A stretch of 64,000 nucleotides of DNA from Phallus indusiatus (lineage: Eukaryota > Basidiomycota > Agaricomycetes > Phallales > Phallaceae), in assembly GCA_027605045.1 (NCBI GenBank), contig JAQFWX010000053.1:188609-252608 (forward strand), read 5' to 3'. A program made the position numbers and the translations under genes. Position 1 is the stretch's first letter. Each line of letters starts with the position of its first letter. Shown piece after piece: positions 44,448-56,323 of the stretch. The notes under the pieces were generated by a model. The model was not told the DNA's origin. It saw only the letters and a list, made by a program, of their open reading frames with translations, and ran no database searches.

Positions 44448-46741
44448 TTAGTGCATATGAAGGATATCATCGAGTACATGGGGAAACATTTCTTTAAATG
44501 ATGTTACAAAATCCATCGCTTCTTCATTCACCAGTGGTGCCAGCAGTCTTTCGAAAAAAGAAAGATCAATAACCAGCGATCCGACCAAAGAGAAGGCAGA
44601 GAAGCCAATAAAAAAACTTACAACACTACCATGCACACCCCAGAACACACCAAGTCCAAATATTATCCATCCGACGACAATCATACCAATTGACAGGCCC
44701 AACATAGTCCAGCTCAACCACCTCCGATTCTCACCGAGAATTTTGAGATTATACTCTCTCGCTTGAAGTTCTTTGAATTGCTCATACTCATCTCCGGATA
44801 CGATCGGTCCGAGCTTATCTAGCCGTTCGACTTCTGCGATTGTTCGTCGGGCAGGGACTTGCGCGAGTCGTGCAGCCGGGAGAACGGGCCACCATGACGA
44901 ACCGAGGAGAAGTAGAGAACCAGATATCGCAACGCTGACGAAGGCGTATGCTAACCAAAGTGATATGGCGTCTATTTGACATTGTAAGTTGGTGATATTT
45001 ATTTAATTGAGAGAAGAGTTCGCAAAGCTTACTGTCAAGCGATCCCTTTGAATTGTCCTGAATCTTGCCAGCAGCTGTCGTTATAATGACGATAGACGCT
45101 TGCACAACAGATTCTAATGCACATGGTCAGTTGGTTCCAGGGAATTTGGAATTGAGATAAACACTTTTGATAGCAAAGGCTGTTGCGAAATAGCGAGGGT
45201 CCGGGATAACGTTCCGAACAATCTCTACTTGGGGCGCTGGTGTTACACACTAAGCGGAAACACGTGAAACATAAATATCAAGGAAATTGTAATACAAATA
45301 CTTCTAATATATCTCACCTGAGACAGCGCGTAAAATACATAGGCAGCTACGAAGGTCGGAACTGAATGACTGAATCGTAGAAGAAGCATTGAAATGAGAA
45401 AAGTGAGCCCCGACAAGAACACTATAGGATGTGAACATGAGTTAATCATTGATCATTGACGTTCAGTAGATCATAAGATCACATACACAATGTTACACGA
45501 TTCCCGAATGCATCAATCCAAACGCCCAAGAAGGGGGTAAGGCCTACCGGAAGAAGTAAGTAGAAGCTCGAAACCCAACCTCCAATGACTGCTCCCTTCT
45601 TGAGACGCTGTTGTGCGAATTGACTCAATTAAACAGCCAGATTAGTTTTTAATAATGAGCATCGCTTTTTTTGGAGAACTTACGTGGAAATAGAAACGAA
45701 GCTTTGAACTCCAGCGTTCTCGAAAACCGCGAACCCAACGATAATCCAAAATGTGGTGCTCAGTCTTCGTAAGGCTGTCAAGGAAAATATATTCTTCTGA
45801 GTTTTCCTGACATGTTGAGTTCCGTCCGTGCAGTCGGTAACATGATATCGACGAGTGAGATATTTGTCGAGTATCACCAGTCCGATTGCGCAGATGAAGG
45901 AGAAGAGGGCGATGATTGCGCTGATCCACAGAGACCATGCATATGAGCCCAAGTTTCTCGTGATAACGTTAGCGGTCGATTGTCCCACAAATTGACCGAG
46001 GTTGGCGACCGACCAAATCATCTATTACGGATATCATAAGATAAAAAAGAACTGGTAAGAGATTTCGTGAGAACACACCCCAATGGAAAACGCGAATCCT
46101 TTTCCTGGGGCAAAGTAGGTTGAAAAGACTCGGTGCTGAGCGTTATCAAGGCTACTATCTCCAACCGCTGCAATAACCTTTCCGACAATGAGAACCACAA
46201 AACTGTTCAGGTTGTTCGTTGCAGCGCCTGCCATGATCGTCGCACCCGCTAGATGGAAAAAAGCGAGAACGACAGAAAGTCTTGCGCCACCCCATTTGTC
46301 AATAGCAAATCCGAGTAAGATGCATAGGAATGTGTTGACTAGATTGGTTACGGTGACAAGAGTTGCAAACTTGGAGTTGTTGACGTGGGTATGGGAGATG
46401 ATGGTAGTTTTCAAGGCAACGATTAACCCCTAGTGGAAGAATAGTGAATAAGGTTTGAAGGTGAGTGTGATAGAGAAAGCACGCACGTTAGACCAGTGAT
46501 TCCCGACTTCATTAAATAAAAATTAATGAAAGGTAGCCTAAAAATGCGTTTACGTACAACTGCATAGGCAGGTCAATACAATCATTCCCAACCTCCAAAG
46601 AATGGGTAAGCTGGGTTTCCTGGCAACTTCAACGACAAGACCTGATGAACCATCTCCGTCACTTTTTGACGGTGAGTTTGGAGTTTTTTCGTCGATGGGA
46701 GAGAGGCTTCTTGGTCGTTTCTCATCAGAATCGCTGGACAT
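44448..46741 (-). CDS. Major facilitator superfamily transporter
   Basis: ATG 46741 opens a hydrophilic N-terminus (MSSDSDEKRPRSLSPIDEKT). About twelve membrane segments follow, among them LGMIVLTCLCSC, ATLVTVTNLVNTFLCILLGF, VVLAFFHLAGATIMAGAA and LWISAIIALFSFICAIGLVI. The loop after TM2 carries the MFS-type GFAIDKWGGARLS. The C-terminal part reads AYVFYALSQCVTPAPQVEIV, then AISLWLAYAFVSVAISGSLL, and ends LLAPLVNEEAMDFVTSFKEM with VLDDILHMH. It belongs to the fungal plasma-membrane or vacuolar MFS group with a large central loop; substrate cannot be inferred. Roughly ten exons split by short introns, with approximate borders. It shares its strand with the prenylcysteine oxidase gene, 175 bases downstream. 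Confidence 0.8.
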
Positions 46742-49533
46742 AGTTGGCGATGAGAAGATACGAGCTCGACTAATACCCTGTTTTTTATGCAAAACCAAGT
46801 TGGAAAGGGTGCTCGAGGCGGGCAGGGGGGAGAAAGAGCTCGTATTTTTCTATTCCCCTAGGCACACACACATCTTATCAGATTTTTTTTTTTAGGGCAT
46901 GGAGAAGCCAAGGAGAAGCGGTTGGCCGGAATGCAACTGTCCGCCGAGCGCTAAGGAAAATTCCCCGATTCGGAAAGTGATTTCCCACTCAGCCGACTGC
47001 GGTTGCATAATCAGCTGCTTATCAGATAGTAGAACGTTTATCTGATTTGATTTGAATTGCATCATAGCTCTGGTAATTTGGCCCTCGAGCTTCGAGGGTG
47101 GCTCTTGGCCTTGTAAATTTCTACTCTCAGGACCTAAAATAAATTTTGGAGAAATATGGCCTTTTTCCGAGTGGGCGCGGACGACGTTCTTCCCTCATGC
47201 CCTGTGATGAATCTGAATAGACCATCAACGGATTTTGACAGTCATAAATCACATCATTATGGTTTTTAGAAGTACACTAGAATGTAAATCTGCCAATTGA
47301 ATCGGTTGACTAAGCCTAATTCAGATAAACACGGCCGCTCGCGCCACATGGGCAAGGGGAAGGGGAAGAAATAAGCGGTGCATGCTATCGAGTAATATCG
47401 AAGTTCCCACCTACATAAAAATTGTCTTGGGAATTTACTCTAAATGTATGAACAGCCTCACGCTCTACAAAATTGTAGAACCAGGTGAAATGAATTTTCG
47501 AAAGGACGGCACCCAGTAGCGAAATGAATGTTGGAATCGTTGTCCGGTACCAGACAAATAATGAATTCTCAGGAACATATGTCAACAGAGATAGAAGAAG
47601 AAAAAGGCAAGTAATTCAGGTGGACTGCCAGTCGGAAACAGAATGTGTCTCAAGTCTGATAAGCAACGATGGCGGCAAAACGAAAGTTAGAAAGCTTCTG
47701 GCTAAAGTTTACCTGCTTAGAAAATCTATGACTAGCTTAAAATCAATGGGGTAAGCTTTTTAAAGAGGATGCGACGCGGCACTGTCGGCGTTCATGTTCA
47801 GTATGACAGTAAAGCGGAAAGCCCTGTCTTTTCTTGTAACGCCCAGCCTCAACCCCCAATATGGCCTCGGATCCATAATGAACTCTAATACCCTTGCACC
47901 GATTAATTCATGTAGAAGAGTATGTCAAAAAAAAAAGCGCACAATTTGAAAGATCCAGTTGTAAAGACTTGCATACTAGGCCCGGACACCTGCCCGTATA
48001 CCGACTTGATCAGTCTTCAATTTGCTCTATTAATAAAGTTGCTCCCTGCCTGTATAGTTGCTGGCCGCTGACAATTTGTCTTAGACGGGAAATCACTTTC
48101 TTAATACAGCGTATAATTATGCGTCTAATACAGGAAAGGAATCATTAAGCCCGAAGGGTGTCGTGCTGTTGAATTTGACTTCATATGTAATGGATATCCT
48201 AACCGTTCTTAAAATAATGAGTTTCATCAAGCTAATAAACAAGTTCATACGATGTTTGCCTCACATGGGCTGGAACCCACTTTATCTCTTCGGCAGTTCT
48301 ATTTCCATAAATTTGAAATTTCTATTCTAAATTTTGCTTCCATTTCAGACTTCATACCATAATCTTGACTCACTAGGATATTTATATTTATGCTAGTCAG
48401 ATCAGAATTATCGTGCAAGTCCACGGCTCGCTGGCGGGGAAAAAGTTTCTAATTCTGAAATTCAAATGAAGCGCGGAAGCAGCTTGGACCTGAACTAGAC
48501 TAGTCTAACTCAAAAACTGATTCTGAGGAAGTTCCCGCTAAATGAGTGTTAGACACCTCCTGAACCTTCACAAGTTTTTTCAAATTGTTCTTAGTTTGTT
48601 CTTAATATATATATAATCCGGAGTTCAAATATTTCATCTATAATTCAAATTCTTTTCAATTGGTACACCCTGATAATCAATATATTGTTGGACTGAGCTT
48701 CTATGGTCATGTAAGACACACATCCCGAAAACAAATTCGTCCGTCATTCGCCTCATATAGAAGCGGAGCTAAATTTCCTAACAACCAATCGGAAGGCGGG
48801 ACGTAAATACATATTGCCTCTTTTTGGGTAAGAATAGGAATTTTGACGGTTATCAAATATCGTAGGCTAATAGAGTAGACCGGACTTGGGGACTGAGAAC
48901 ACCGAGCTGTCAACATGACCCCTCTCAGTCGTTAGAAACGTTGAAGGATGATGTTGTCTTTTCGTATGGAACTATGAGGTTATCTCAAAATTTGAGACCT
49001 TGTAACGTCCTATCCTCTCGTGTTCTTGTTGCGAAATGACGGCTGGCACTTCAATGAAGCACCCACGTACGAATTATAGTCTATGCCCGAGATTGTCAGT
49101 CCGGAACTGGAAAATCAGTATGTCTATGTTGATGGAGATGATATATCCATTTATGGATGCGAGTTTCTTTTTGTTTTCTTTGAGCGGTGATCATGTTGAC
49201 GAAATTAGCAAAAAGACACGGACTCAGAGGCCGATGTGAGACATGAATTTAGAAAATAGACGCGAACCGAACATACCCCGAAGCGCATGTACAAAAGTTG
49301 ACTCCAAAAAGCGTTGATATGCCAGGAACGGCGAGTATAAACGGATAGTGGTCTATTGTACATCTCATTCCGAGTAATACCTGTCAGACATTCCCGATGG
49401 TCTCGATCAACTTATTTCACAGAACAATGCAAGTCTCACTTCGTCCGAATTTGCAGCCCTATATCTTCCATTCTGAGAAAAGACAAAGAGTGAAAGCCTC
49501 GAAACCCATTTTGGGTCGGGGTGCTCCGCGCGA
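46742..49533. other. Intergenic stretch
   Basis: 5' flank of the MFS gene, then about 2.5 kb AT-rich sequence with no supported exon. A small palindrome CTCGAGCTTCGAG is at about 47083, and a TA run (ATATATATAATC) at about 48605. Nothing else assignable. Confidence 0.4.
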
Positions 49534-49540
49534 TATAAAA
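49534..49540 (+). promoter_or_regulatory. TATA box of the pheromone gene
   Basis: TATAAAA lies 87 bases upstream of the ATG at 49621. The intervening leader is pyrimidine- and A-rich, as in highly expressed fungal genes. Confidence 0.55.
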
Positions 49541-49620
49541 GACCGCGAAAAATGAGTCGAGGAGACCCCACCCAACTTTCGAACTTCAACTCGAAACCTA
49601 ATCACTCTCAATCTATATTC

Positions 49621-49801
49621 ATGGACTCTTACTTGGAACTCTTATTCGCTCTCGTCTCCAAAGACAAGCAAGACAAACCCGACGAGGATCTCACCAAGAA
49701 CGATGATACCCCCGTCTCTGGTGGCCCAAGCGGCTGTGTTATCGCTTGGTACGTTCCAAATTCTGTAAGGCTTGTGTTATTCCTGACTTAGAGATTTCAG
49801 A
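49621..49801 (+). CDS. Lipopeptide mating pheromone precursor (CaaX), split stop codon
   Basis: Exon 1 (49621-49748) codes 42 residues: MDSYLELLFALVSKDK, an acidic Asp/Lys/Pro middle, and a C-terminal SGGPSGCVIA. Exon 2 contributes only the A at 49801. The codon TG|A is completed by splicing the 52-base GTACGT...TTTCAG intron (49749-49800), so the protein ends exactly at CVIA. Basidiomycete pheromone precursors are 40-80 residues, begin MD-S/A-F/Y, and end in a CaaX box for farnesylation, trimming and carboxymethylation. The mature peptide is cut out of the C-terminal part and read by STE3-type receptors. Unspliced, translation would run through Trp and bury the CaaX box. No receptor gene was found in the window, so this may be a stand-alone copy outside the main mating locus. 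Confidence 0.8.
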
Positions 49802-51011
49802 ATGAACACGCGCACTCACCCCCCTAACCCTTTTCGAGTTCGGTTTGATGGTTCCTTCGGGTTCCATCCGTTGTGTTTTGTTCTGGCATAATCTTCGTTC
49901 AATTATGTTATTCTGTAATTTATAAACACTGTAACTTCTGGAGTAATTTGAGACATGTATTCCAATGACCTACTTTTATTTATTTTGACGCGTGAATTCA
50001 GCGACAAGTTCAAGGGCTATCTGCCATCTGCCAGGCTACAATTGTCAATCCTTATCATTGACCAATCTTCGTTGGAAACTTTCGGAACCGAGAATTTACA
50101 GGAGATCATAGCCTATCTGAATCACGATGCGATTATTGTTTGATCAAAACGGTAAGTAGCAAAGCCAGTCCTTGTGATGTGCGACATGTTTTCATCGCCG
50201 GTATTGGCAAAGCCGCGCATGTGACAGGATCGGTGACAGTCCCCGTTATAACGCGTTACGTTGACTTCCCACCTTATTGTTTCCCATACGGCACGAACAA
50301 AAAGGAATCTGCTCTTTCTAGGTTCGTTTTTCGCCTTACTATCCAAATCTTCAAATGAAACTTAGATTTTACTTCCTGAGATTCAACCTTTTGGACCAGG
50401 AGCTCTATCATATAACAAGCTGTGCCGGCCTAGATAAAAAAAAGGAGGAGCAAATGAGAAGCCGGGTTCGAATTTCAGCGATTTGCGCCGTGGTTTGGGC
50501 TGTGATGTTTCGAAAATATTTGACTGCTCTATTTGACACAGCATTTTTGCTTTTAGAAGACAATCTGGAGAAAAGGTAGTGACCACCATCGATTCAATTA
50601 CTAGGGCCGATAACGCCGGATTTTACCTAATACGGCGTTCAATGCACCGTACAGGCTTTGTGTACACTCCTGCTTTTTGTGATTTTTTCAATGGTAGTCA
50701 ACGAAAGCTCGGAGAAAAACATTACCGATGGATTCACTGGCCGTCATCCTCCGTCATCCCCTCGCCACGAAAACTTTGCGATTCCATCAATGTCAACATT
50801 GTGGAGAAGGTCACGTCCGGCTGACCGATTAGACCGAGGAAGACTTTATAACAAGGACAAAATAACCCTGCGATTGTATAGTTTTCTCGGGAGCAAACTT
50901 CTGTTAACAACAAAGAATATATATCAAGGTTAACCCTAGCTTTTATATAGTACACATATACAATTAAAGGAGTCCTTAAATATTAATAACCATTTATAGA
51001 AATCGCATCCT
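49802..51011. other. Intergenic stretch
   Basis: Short open frames on both strands but no domain, no consistent splice pattern and no second CaaX precursor that I could see. Includes the 3' flanks of the pheromone and manganese peroxidase genes. Confidence 0.4.
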
Positions 51012-52466
51012 CTAAGAGCCATCGTCCCCGCCAGATTCAGCGGCCAAACAAGCAGTGTCGGTGGCAATGCAGTGTCTGTGAATATTATTTTATGAATAAG
51101 GCTTTCTGGTCGAGATGAACAATAGGGATACATACGGAATGATAGTTTGAGTTGCACCAGGAAGGGTCTTGAGCTTGGGGAATGGGGAGGCATTGCAAGC
51201 CTGTTGAATATCGGCGCGAGTCTTGGTAGCGGGAAGGCTGAAAAAAAAAATAGCGATGAATTTATCCCGATTGAGGTTAGCTAAGTACTTACAATGCGTG
51301 AGGAGTGACTGGTGGCCGTGGGGTGGGGATGACTTCAGAGCAATCGATTAACTTGTTTCTGTCTTGACCGATAAGGGAAAGTTTGAGCATGGCGTCTTTG
51401 AATTCACACATCATTTTCTCCTGTTCGTTGACAAATCCCTGCCACTTGCATGCACTAGTATTTCAAATTTTGGATGGATTTGATTGATAAAATGAAAATT
51501 GAACACGTAATGTGGACTTACGTTCGGGGGTCACGAGCAAGGGCGAAATCGGACTGAAGACGAAGCTCACCGACATTCTTGTCTTCACCCATGGGCAAAG
51601 GAGAATCCACCTCGCCTACATTTCCGGAAGAACCTGGAACTCCGACACCTTTAAGCAATACTTCAACGAAAATTTGGGTATCGAAAGTGAACGGGGTAGA
51701 ATCAAAGGGAACAGCACTCAAATGCGGATCAACATGGTCGGCACGAGCGATAGTATGAGAAGCAAGCAGCGCAATAACTTCATCGGGAGTGAAGTCTCCG
51801 CCATCCGCAAACCGCGCTAAAATGGAAGTTACATTGTCCTGAGGTTCAGGGATGAGACCGATGGGTGCGGGTGCGGTCGCGTTCTTACGACCGGCTAGGA
51901 AATGCAGTTGAGGAGCTCCAGGACAGTTCGTGATAGCGACACTGGATGCAAACTGAACTAAGTCTGCGGCACTGACTTCGCTGTGGTTTTTAAGGAATGG
52001 AAGAAGACTGTCAACAGCGTCAGAAATGCCGAGGTTGGCTGGGAAGTTTGGTTCGACGTCCGGGAAGACGAGGACGGAACCATCGGCACCTCCGCCTCCC
52101 CACTGGCCTTCCTGAGTCAGTGCTTTGGAGTAAGAGATAGAGTCGTCTGTTAAAGGTTGAGAAGATCTTTGCGATTATTATATGATAGAAGTTCTTACGG
52201 AAGACGAGGCGCAGGACTTCGTGAGTGTCCTCGCCGCACTCGTTCGAGAACCTGAGTGAATACATAACTTTAGAACAGGGTAACACAAAGACAGGTTTCA
52301 AAGCGTACAAATGAGCTTGAAGATCATCACGGAGAGCAAAAAACGGGCAGCAAGCTTCGTTGCTGGCCTTATTGCCATCGGGACAAGTAACGCGGTGTGA
52401 GCTTGAGGGAATTGCATTGACAACTGTCAATAGCGAGATAAAAGCAAGAGACAATTTGACCGCCAT
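51012..52466 (-). CDS. mnp: Manganese peroxidase (secreted class II peroxidase)
   Basis: Minus-strand exons 52466-52309, 52251-52199, 52146-51522, 51454-51293, 51237-51136 and 51075-51012 give 387 residues. A signal peptide (about 1-18, [18 protein letters not shown]) is followed by VTCPDG and paired cysteines. Distal heme residues are Arg67 and His71 in EVLRLVFHD; the proximal His lies in ASHTIARAD. Manganese ligands are all present: Glu60 and Glu64 in GEDTHEV, and the Asp of ARADHVDP. The position of the exposed catalytic Trp of lignin/versatile peroxidases is Ala in [10 protein letters not shown], so this is a true MnP. It oxidises Mn(II) to Mn(III), which diffuses to attack lignin phenols. 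The C-terminus is short and ends AESGGDDGS. Intact. A TATATAAA lies 80 bases upstream. Confidence 0.95.
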
Positions 52467-52545
52467 CACTTTGAATGAGAGTTAGTGAGGTATCCAACTC
52501 GAACCGAGTACTGGAGAATGACTGATTGGCAGCATAAATGTTAGT

Positions 52546-52553
52546 TTATATAT
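52546..52553 (-). promoter_or_regulatory. TATA box of the manganese peroxidase gene
   Basis: TATATAAA on the minus strand, 80 bases upstream of the ATG at 52466. No clear metal-response motif was identified by eye. Confidence 0.5.
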
Positions 52554-54073
52554 CCGTGTTTCCATTGCATTTTCTTTTTCGGCATTTTCTTGTCTTAACA
52601 AACTAGGATCGTTTAGCAAAACGGCAGGGGCAGCCCAATGGCAATGAAAGTATAAAGCAGATACCGGACCCGGCGCCGGATTACACGTATGCCTGTCTCT
52701 ATAGCCAACCCCTATCAATTGAAAAGACAAGGATATCGAAAAAGTGAGGACGAATGATAACAATCTCCTTGTCAAATTACGTCTTCGGGGAAGCGCGGAG
52801 TTGTATCGCGGAAGTGGTAAATGAATACCGGATATCAAGAGATTTTGATGAGAAAGCTGTCAATTATGAATAGATCCTTCCTATGGTTAGTGCCTACAAT
52901 ATTTTGAAGTCGAGCCAATATGAGCGGAAAGTACAGGTTTGCTGTGTGCGTACGTTTAAGATGTAGGAGTACGCACCATAAGACCATCCCAATTGATTTC
53001 ATAGGTTCCGGGAGAGAGTGACCGGCTTCGTGACTCGGGCATAAAGGCATAGAGCGCTTCTTGAAAGACCGTTCAACTCAAATCCTTTGATTGGGTTACG
53101 AATTCCATATCAAACTTCTGTTGATCTGTTGATGTGGTTAACCAGTCGCCCGGATGCAAGTGGCGCCGCCAAGTAAATTCATGTTTCCCTTTCTCTGCGT
53201 GCATATGGATATCACTGCAATTGCCGTACAAAATGGGCAAAGCGTAATGCGCCATATGTACCTTACTGTTTTCCAAGGCGGTTCCTTTTAATTAAACAGC
53301 CCCTTCCCCCCCTTTGCGTGGCCATTACCTAGCCATTATTTGCGACCTAAGCTTGGTAGTAGTTTCGTCAGGTGTGATCTGGTGTGATCCGCTAGTCCGA
53401 AGTCTCATTCCAATTTATGTAGCTTAATTTGTGAAAGAATGGCCGCCCGTTCCGGTACCAGAGGGTAAGACGAGGCAAAGACGAGGTAGAAGTTGGGTAA
53501 AAGGACAACAGTAAGGGCGTGACATCACGTGGCGTCACACCCCGAGGGTTTCTAGACTACACATTGAACTAGGCTGAGCTTTAAGCTAATGGATATTCTA
53601 CCAGTCATATGTATACCGCTCTTTATGACGAGATCTTAGGATAGTGTGGGGCTCATCTGACTGAGAACATTTTCCTGTTTAAAAGCGAGATTCGCAGATT
53701 TCATCAAAATAGCAATCGGGATCTGTCAGCTCTGATACCACGCAAGTTTAAACGTGTCCCCCTTCATTTCACGTAGATGTTCTTGTCTGTCAAGGGGAAA
53801 CTTGTAGTATGATGTGTCGACATCGTTTTCTTGGAGTTGAGGGACATGTTGAGTCTCTATTATCCATGAGATTGAGTGCTTACAATATAGAGTATTTTCA
53901 CACATCGAGGGCTGGGGTTGCGAAAGAAACGCACGTATGGTTCAAGAAAGGTCTATTAAACCGCAATTCCTACATTAGTTTACATCTAATCGTGGAACAT
54001 GAAAAGGCTTGCGTTGAAGCAGAACCTGCACTCGTAGCACAGTATGTGCTTTTAAGCGTACGTGGTGTGACAC
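52554..54073. other. Intergenic stretch upstream of the manganese peroxidase gene
   Basis: Open frames here lack domains and splice support. A C-rich run (CCCCTTCCCCCCC) is at about 53300. Nothing assignable beyond promoter sequence. Confidence 0.35.
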
Positions 54074-54927
54074 TCATAACTCCTTTTTGAATTTTGCTGA
54101 AGATCCTGCATTTGTAGAGTATATCATGGTCGTAAAAGGTCTGTTTTGAGATGTATGAGTACAGTCAAACTAACACGGATATAATCAACCTAACCCTTCA
54201 AATCGTAATGCAATAAGGTAGACGAGATAGATAAACAGCGACACTACCAGCCCTGCAGGTTTTTCAACCCTATCAAATAAAAGTTAGGGGTCACTTCCGC
54301 AAGCAAACAAGAATATTAATTTGTGACCGCACCATAGAGAGCCACCGATGAAACAGAGTGTTGAGCCGATGTACATTGGGTTTTCAACAATGTTGAAAGG
54401 AAATCCTTCCACTCTTTTCTCCATTAGGATACCAAAATAATCGCCCAAGAATGTTCCTGTAATGCCAAGAGCCCACGTGGAAGATAATACCAATACTTGT
54501 CCGGTGACAAGAAGAGCTACGGGTACATAAATGTTAAGCGGTGATGGAAGAATGGAATAAGTGGGTTGGTCTCGTAGTGCTCTTTCAAAGCTGTGTAAGA
54601 TGGCTGAGCCTTTGGTTTGATCAAAGGCTAAAAGGGGGAAGACGTACAGTGTGTCCCGCACAATCCCCAGTGTAAAAATTGCCACAGCCAAGAAATAACA
54701 GCCTAGTCGTGCGTTCCCTCCCAAAACACGTGTGATAGTTTTATTTCTGTATTCTATTGCTCTGGTTTAGTGTTGTGGTTTGACAGGAAAAAAGCGATAA
54801 TAAGTGGTACGTCACCATTACGAGCCACAATGTTCCACCAAGTAGGATTAAACGCAATTGCTGCCAACGAAATATATAAAGAAGTCTGATTTAAATCGAT
54901 TAAATCAGATATCTTCGGATAATCCAT
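54074..54927 (-). CDS. OPI3: Phospholipid N-methyltransferase (phosphatidylcholine synthesis)
   Basis: Minus-strand exons 54927-54816, 54759-54333, 54269-54195 and 54140-54074 give 226 residues. Hydrophobic segments include LYISLAAIAFNPTWWNIVAR, LGCYFLAVAIFTLGIVRD, VPVALLVTGQVLVLSSTWAL and PAGLVVSLFIYLVYLIAL. GTFLGDYFGILMEKRVEGFP, then FNIVENPMYIGSTLCF, is the S-adenosylmethionine-binding region of Opi3/PEMT enzymes, and the end EGPFTTMIYS matches E-x-P-F-T-x-x-I-Y. These ER enzymes methylate phosphatidyl-monomethylethanolamine twice more to make phosphatidylcholine. Length and topology fit the family (about 200-230 residues). The start is fixed by MDYPKISDLIDLNQTSLY and by the divergent neighbour only 104 bases away. 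Confidence 0.88.
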
Positions 54928-55031
54928 GTCTTTCTCGAACGAAGAGAAACTACCGTCTACGATTGGGTGAAAAAAAGGGAGAGAGCTGACTAACCCAGTC
55001 GTTGTGGACGCCAGTTGTGTGCGCTAAGCAA
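54928..55031. promoter_or_regulatory. Compact divergent promoter
   Basis: Only 104 bases separate the ATGs of the phospholipid methyltransferase (minus) and the small membrane protein (plus), so the two genes must share a bidirectional promoter or overlap in their leaders. No TATA box is obvious. Confidence 0.5.
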
Positions 55032-55644
55032 ATGTCGACGCAACGTGGTCGACTTGCGCCATACAAAGCGGCGTTGGAGGCAATCTCGTCTCGAACTCGA
55101 ACTCCATTATCTTCATTAGCTGTCTCATTCGCCATTCTCCACGAATTAACGGCAATTGCGCCCCTTGTATCTGTATTTTTTCTGGCTCGCACTTTCGGCA
55201 TCGGAGAGCATGCTGTCAATTTTGTTAGGAAAGAGATATCAGAGGGCGAGCGGGATAATGATGCTTGGCTCAGAGAGAAGGGTAGAAAGTGGATAGATGA
55301 AGGCGAACAGTGGACTGGTAGAGTTGGCCGGCGTTATGGAATTTTTGGGTATCCCAAGACGATTAAGGGATCGGAAAGCGAGATGAATACTACCGAGCAG
55401 GCTTCAAACAGTGTAGTTGGGGACGTTGCCAATGCAGTATTTGCTTATGGCGTAACGAAGGTATGACAAGTCAGAGATTCGTTGGGTAAAGTGTGTATTT
55501 TCTTATCAAGTATATACATCATTCAAGGCTTTGCTCCCTGCCCGCATCGGACTTTCATTATACCTCGCTCCTGTCTTTTCTAGGACCTTTGTCGACCCTT
55601 TCAGACGAGTAATTTTCAGTCGATGGACTAGAAAGAAAGTCTAG
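55032..55644 (+). CDS. Small membrane protein, conserved-looking, probably organellar
   Basis: Exons 55032-55460 and 55528-55644 give 181 residues. The basic start (MSTQRGRLAPYKAALEAISS) could be a mitochondrial presequence. FAILHELTAIAPLVSVFFLA is a membrane segment, followed by RTFGIGEHAV, a charged loop with GRKWIDEGEQWTGRVGRRYG, then VVGDVANAVFAYGVTKALLP and IGLSLYLAPVFSR, a second membrane segment. I recall similar fungal two-pass proteins without a settled function, so I give no name. The intron (GTATGA...TTCAAG) joins in frame and the stop follows a KKV end. It is transcribed away from the phospholipid methyltransferase gene; a common role in membrane lipid or mitochondrial biology is only a guess. 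Confidence 0.75.
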
Positions 55645-56323
55645 ATATTTCCCGACTTTGACGATAGGGCCCAGGGGCAAAGTGGTCTCGACTCTCATGA
55701 CTGTCCCCACCGGGTTAGTAATACCGTTATTATTGTATCAAAACGACACGTATATATGTGATCGATGTTGCTTTCGTGTACTTTGAGTGCATGTTATTGA
55801 TAAGTAGTGTACATAGGATTTTGAACATTGAAATTTGGCTCTTTAATGAGTTAAACGTAAATCAGAAAGGTAACCTACTGACGGAAAGGAGGCTTGAAAG
55901 ATGGCAATAAATTTAGGTAAACAGTTTAGTGAGAACATATGTTTTAAGTCAGAAAAAGTAAGAATAGCGCAGTCGGTGACAAATTAGACTACTGTCAAGC
56001 TCACGTAAGCGTAACTGTGACAGGTGTGTGACAAATTGTCCAAGGACCTATTCACATTGTCCCGACGTATGTACATGACATAATTTCTCGGTCCTGTTGT
56101 CCACCCTCACCTCCCTCGACCAAAGTTTGGACGATGCAGTCAAATTCACCGAAACAGAGCGTCCACGACTATGGCCGAGAACTCTTTATAAACCCTGTAG
56201 CTTCCTGCCACAGCTCATCATCACACCCCCCCCTCTTTCCAAGTTTCGACAGCCCCGTCACCAATTTTCTCTTAAAACCTTTTCTACGATCTACTTAAAT
56301 TCTTATCATTTCTTGCTCTCAGA
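55645..56323. other. Intergenic stretch
   Basis: AT-rich 3' flank followed by a pyrimidine-rich 5' flank (about 56200-56320) before the small CRIB gene. No coding evidence. Confidence 0.4.

Noticed and set aside
47385..47585. Minus-strand 66-codon frame with aromatic-rich sequence
   Set aside because: Short, isolated, no supporting exons or motif.
50122..50358. Overlapping frames near 50.2 kb that looked like a second small secreted or pheromone gene
   Set aside because: No CaaX end on either strand after considering nearby splice sites, no MD start and no signal peptide.
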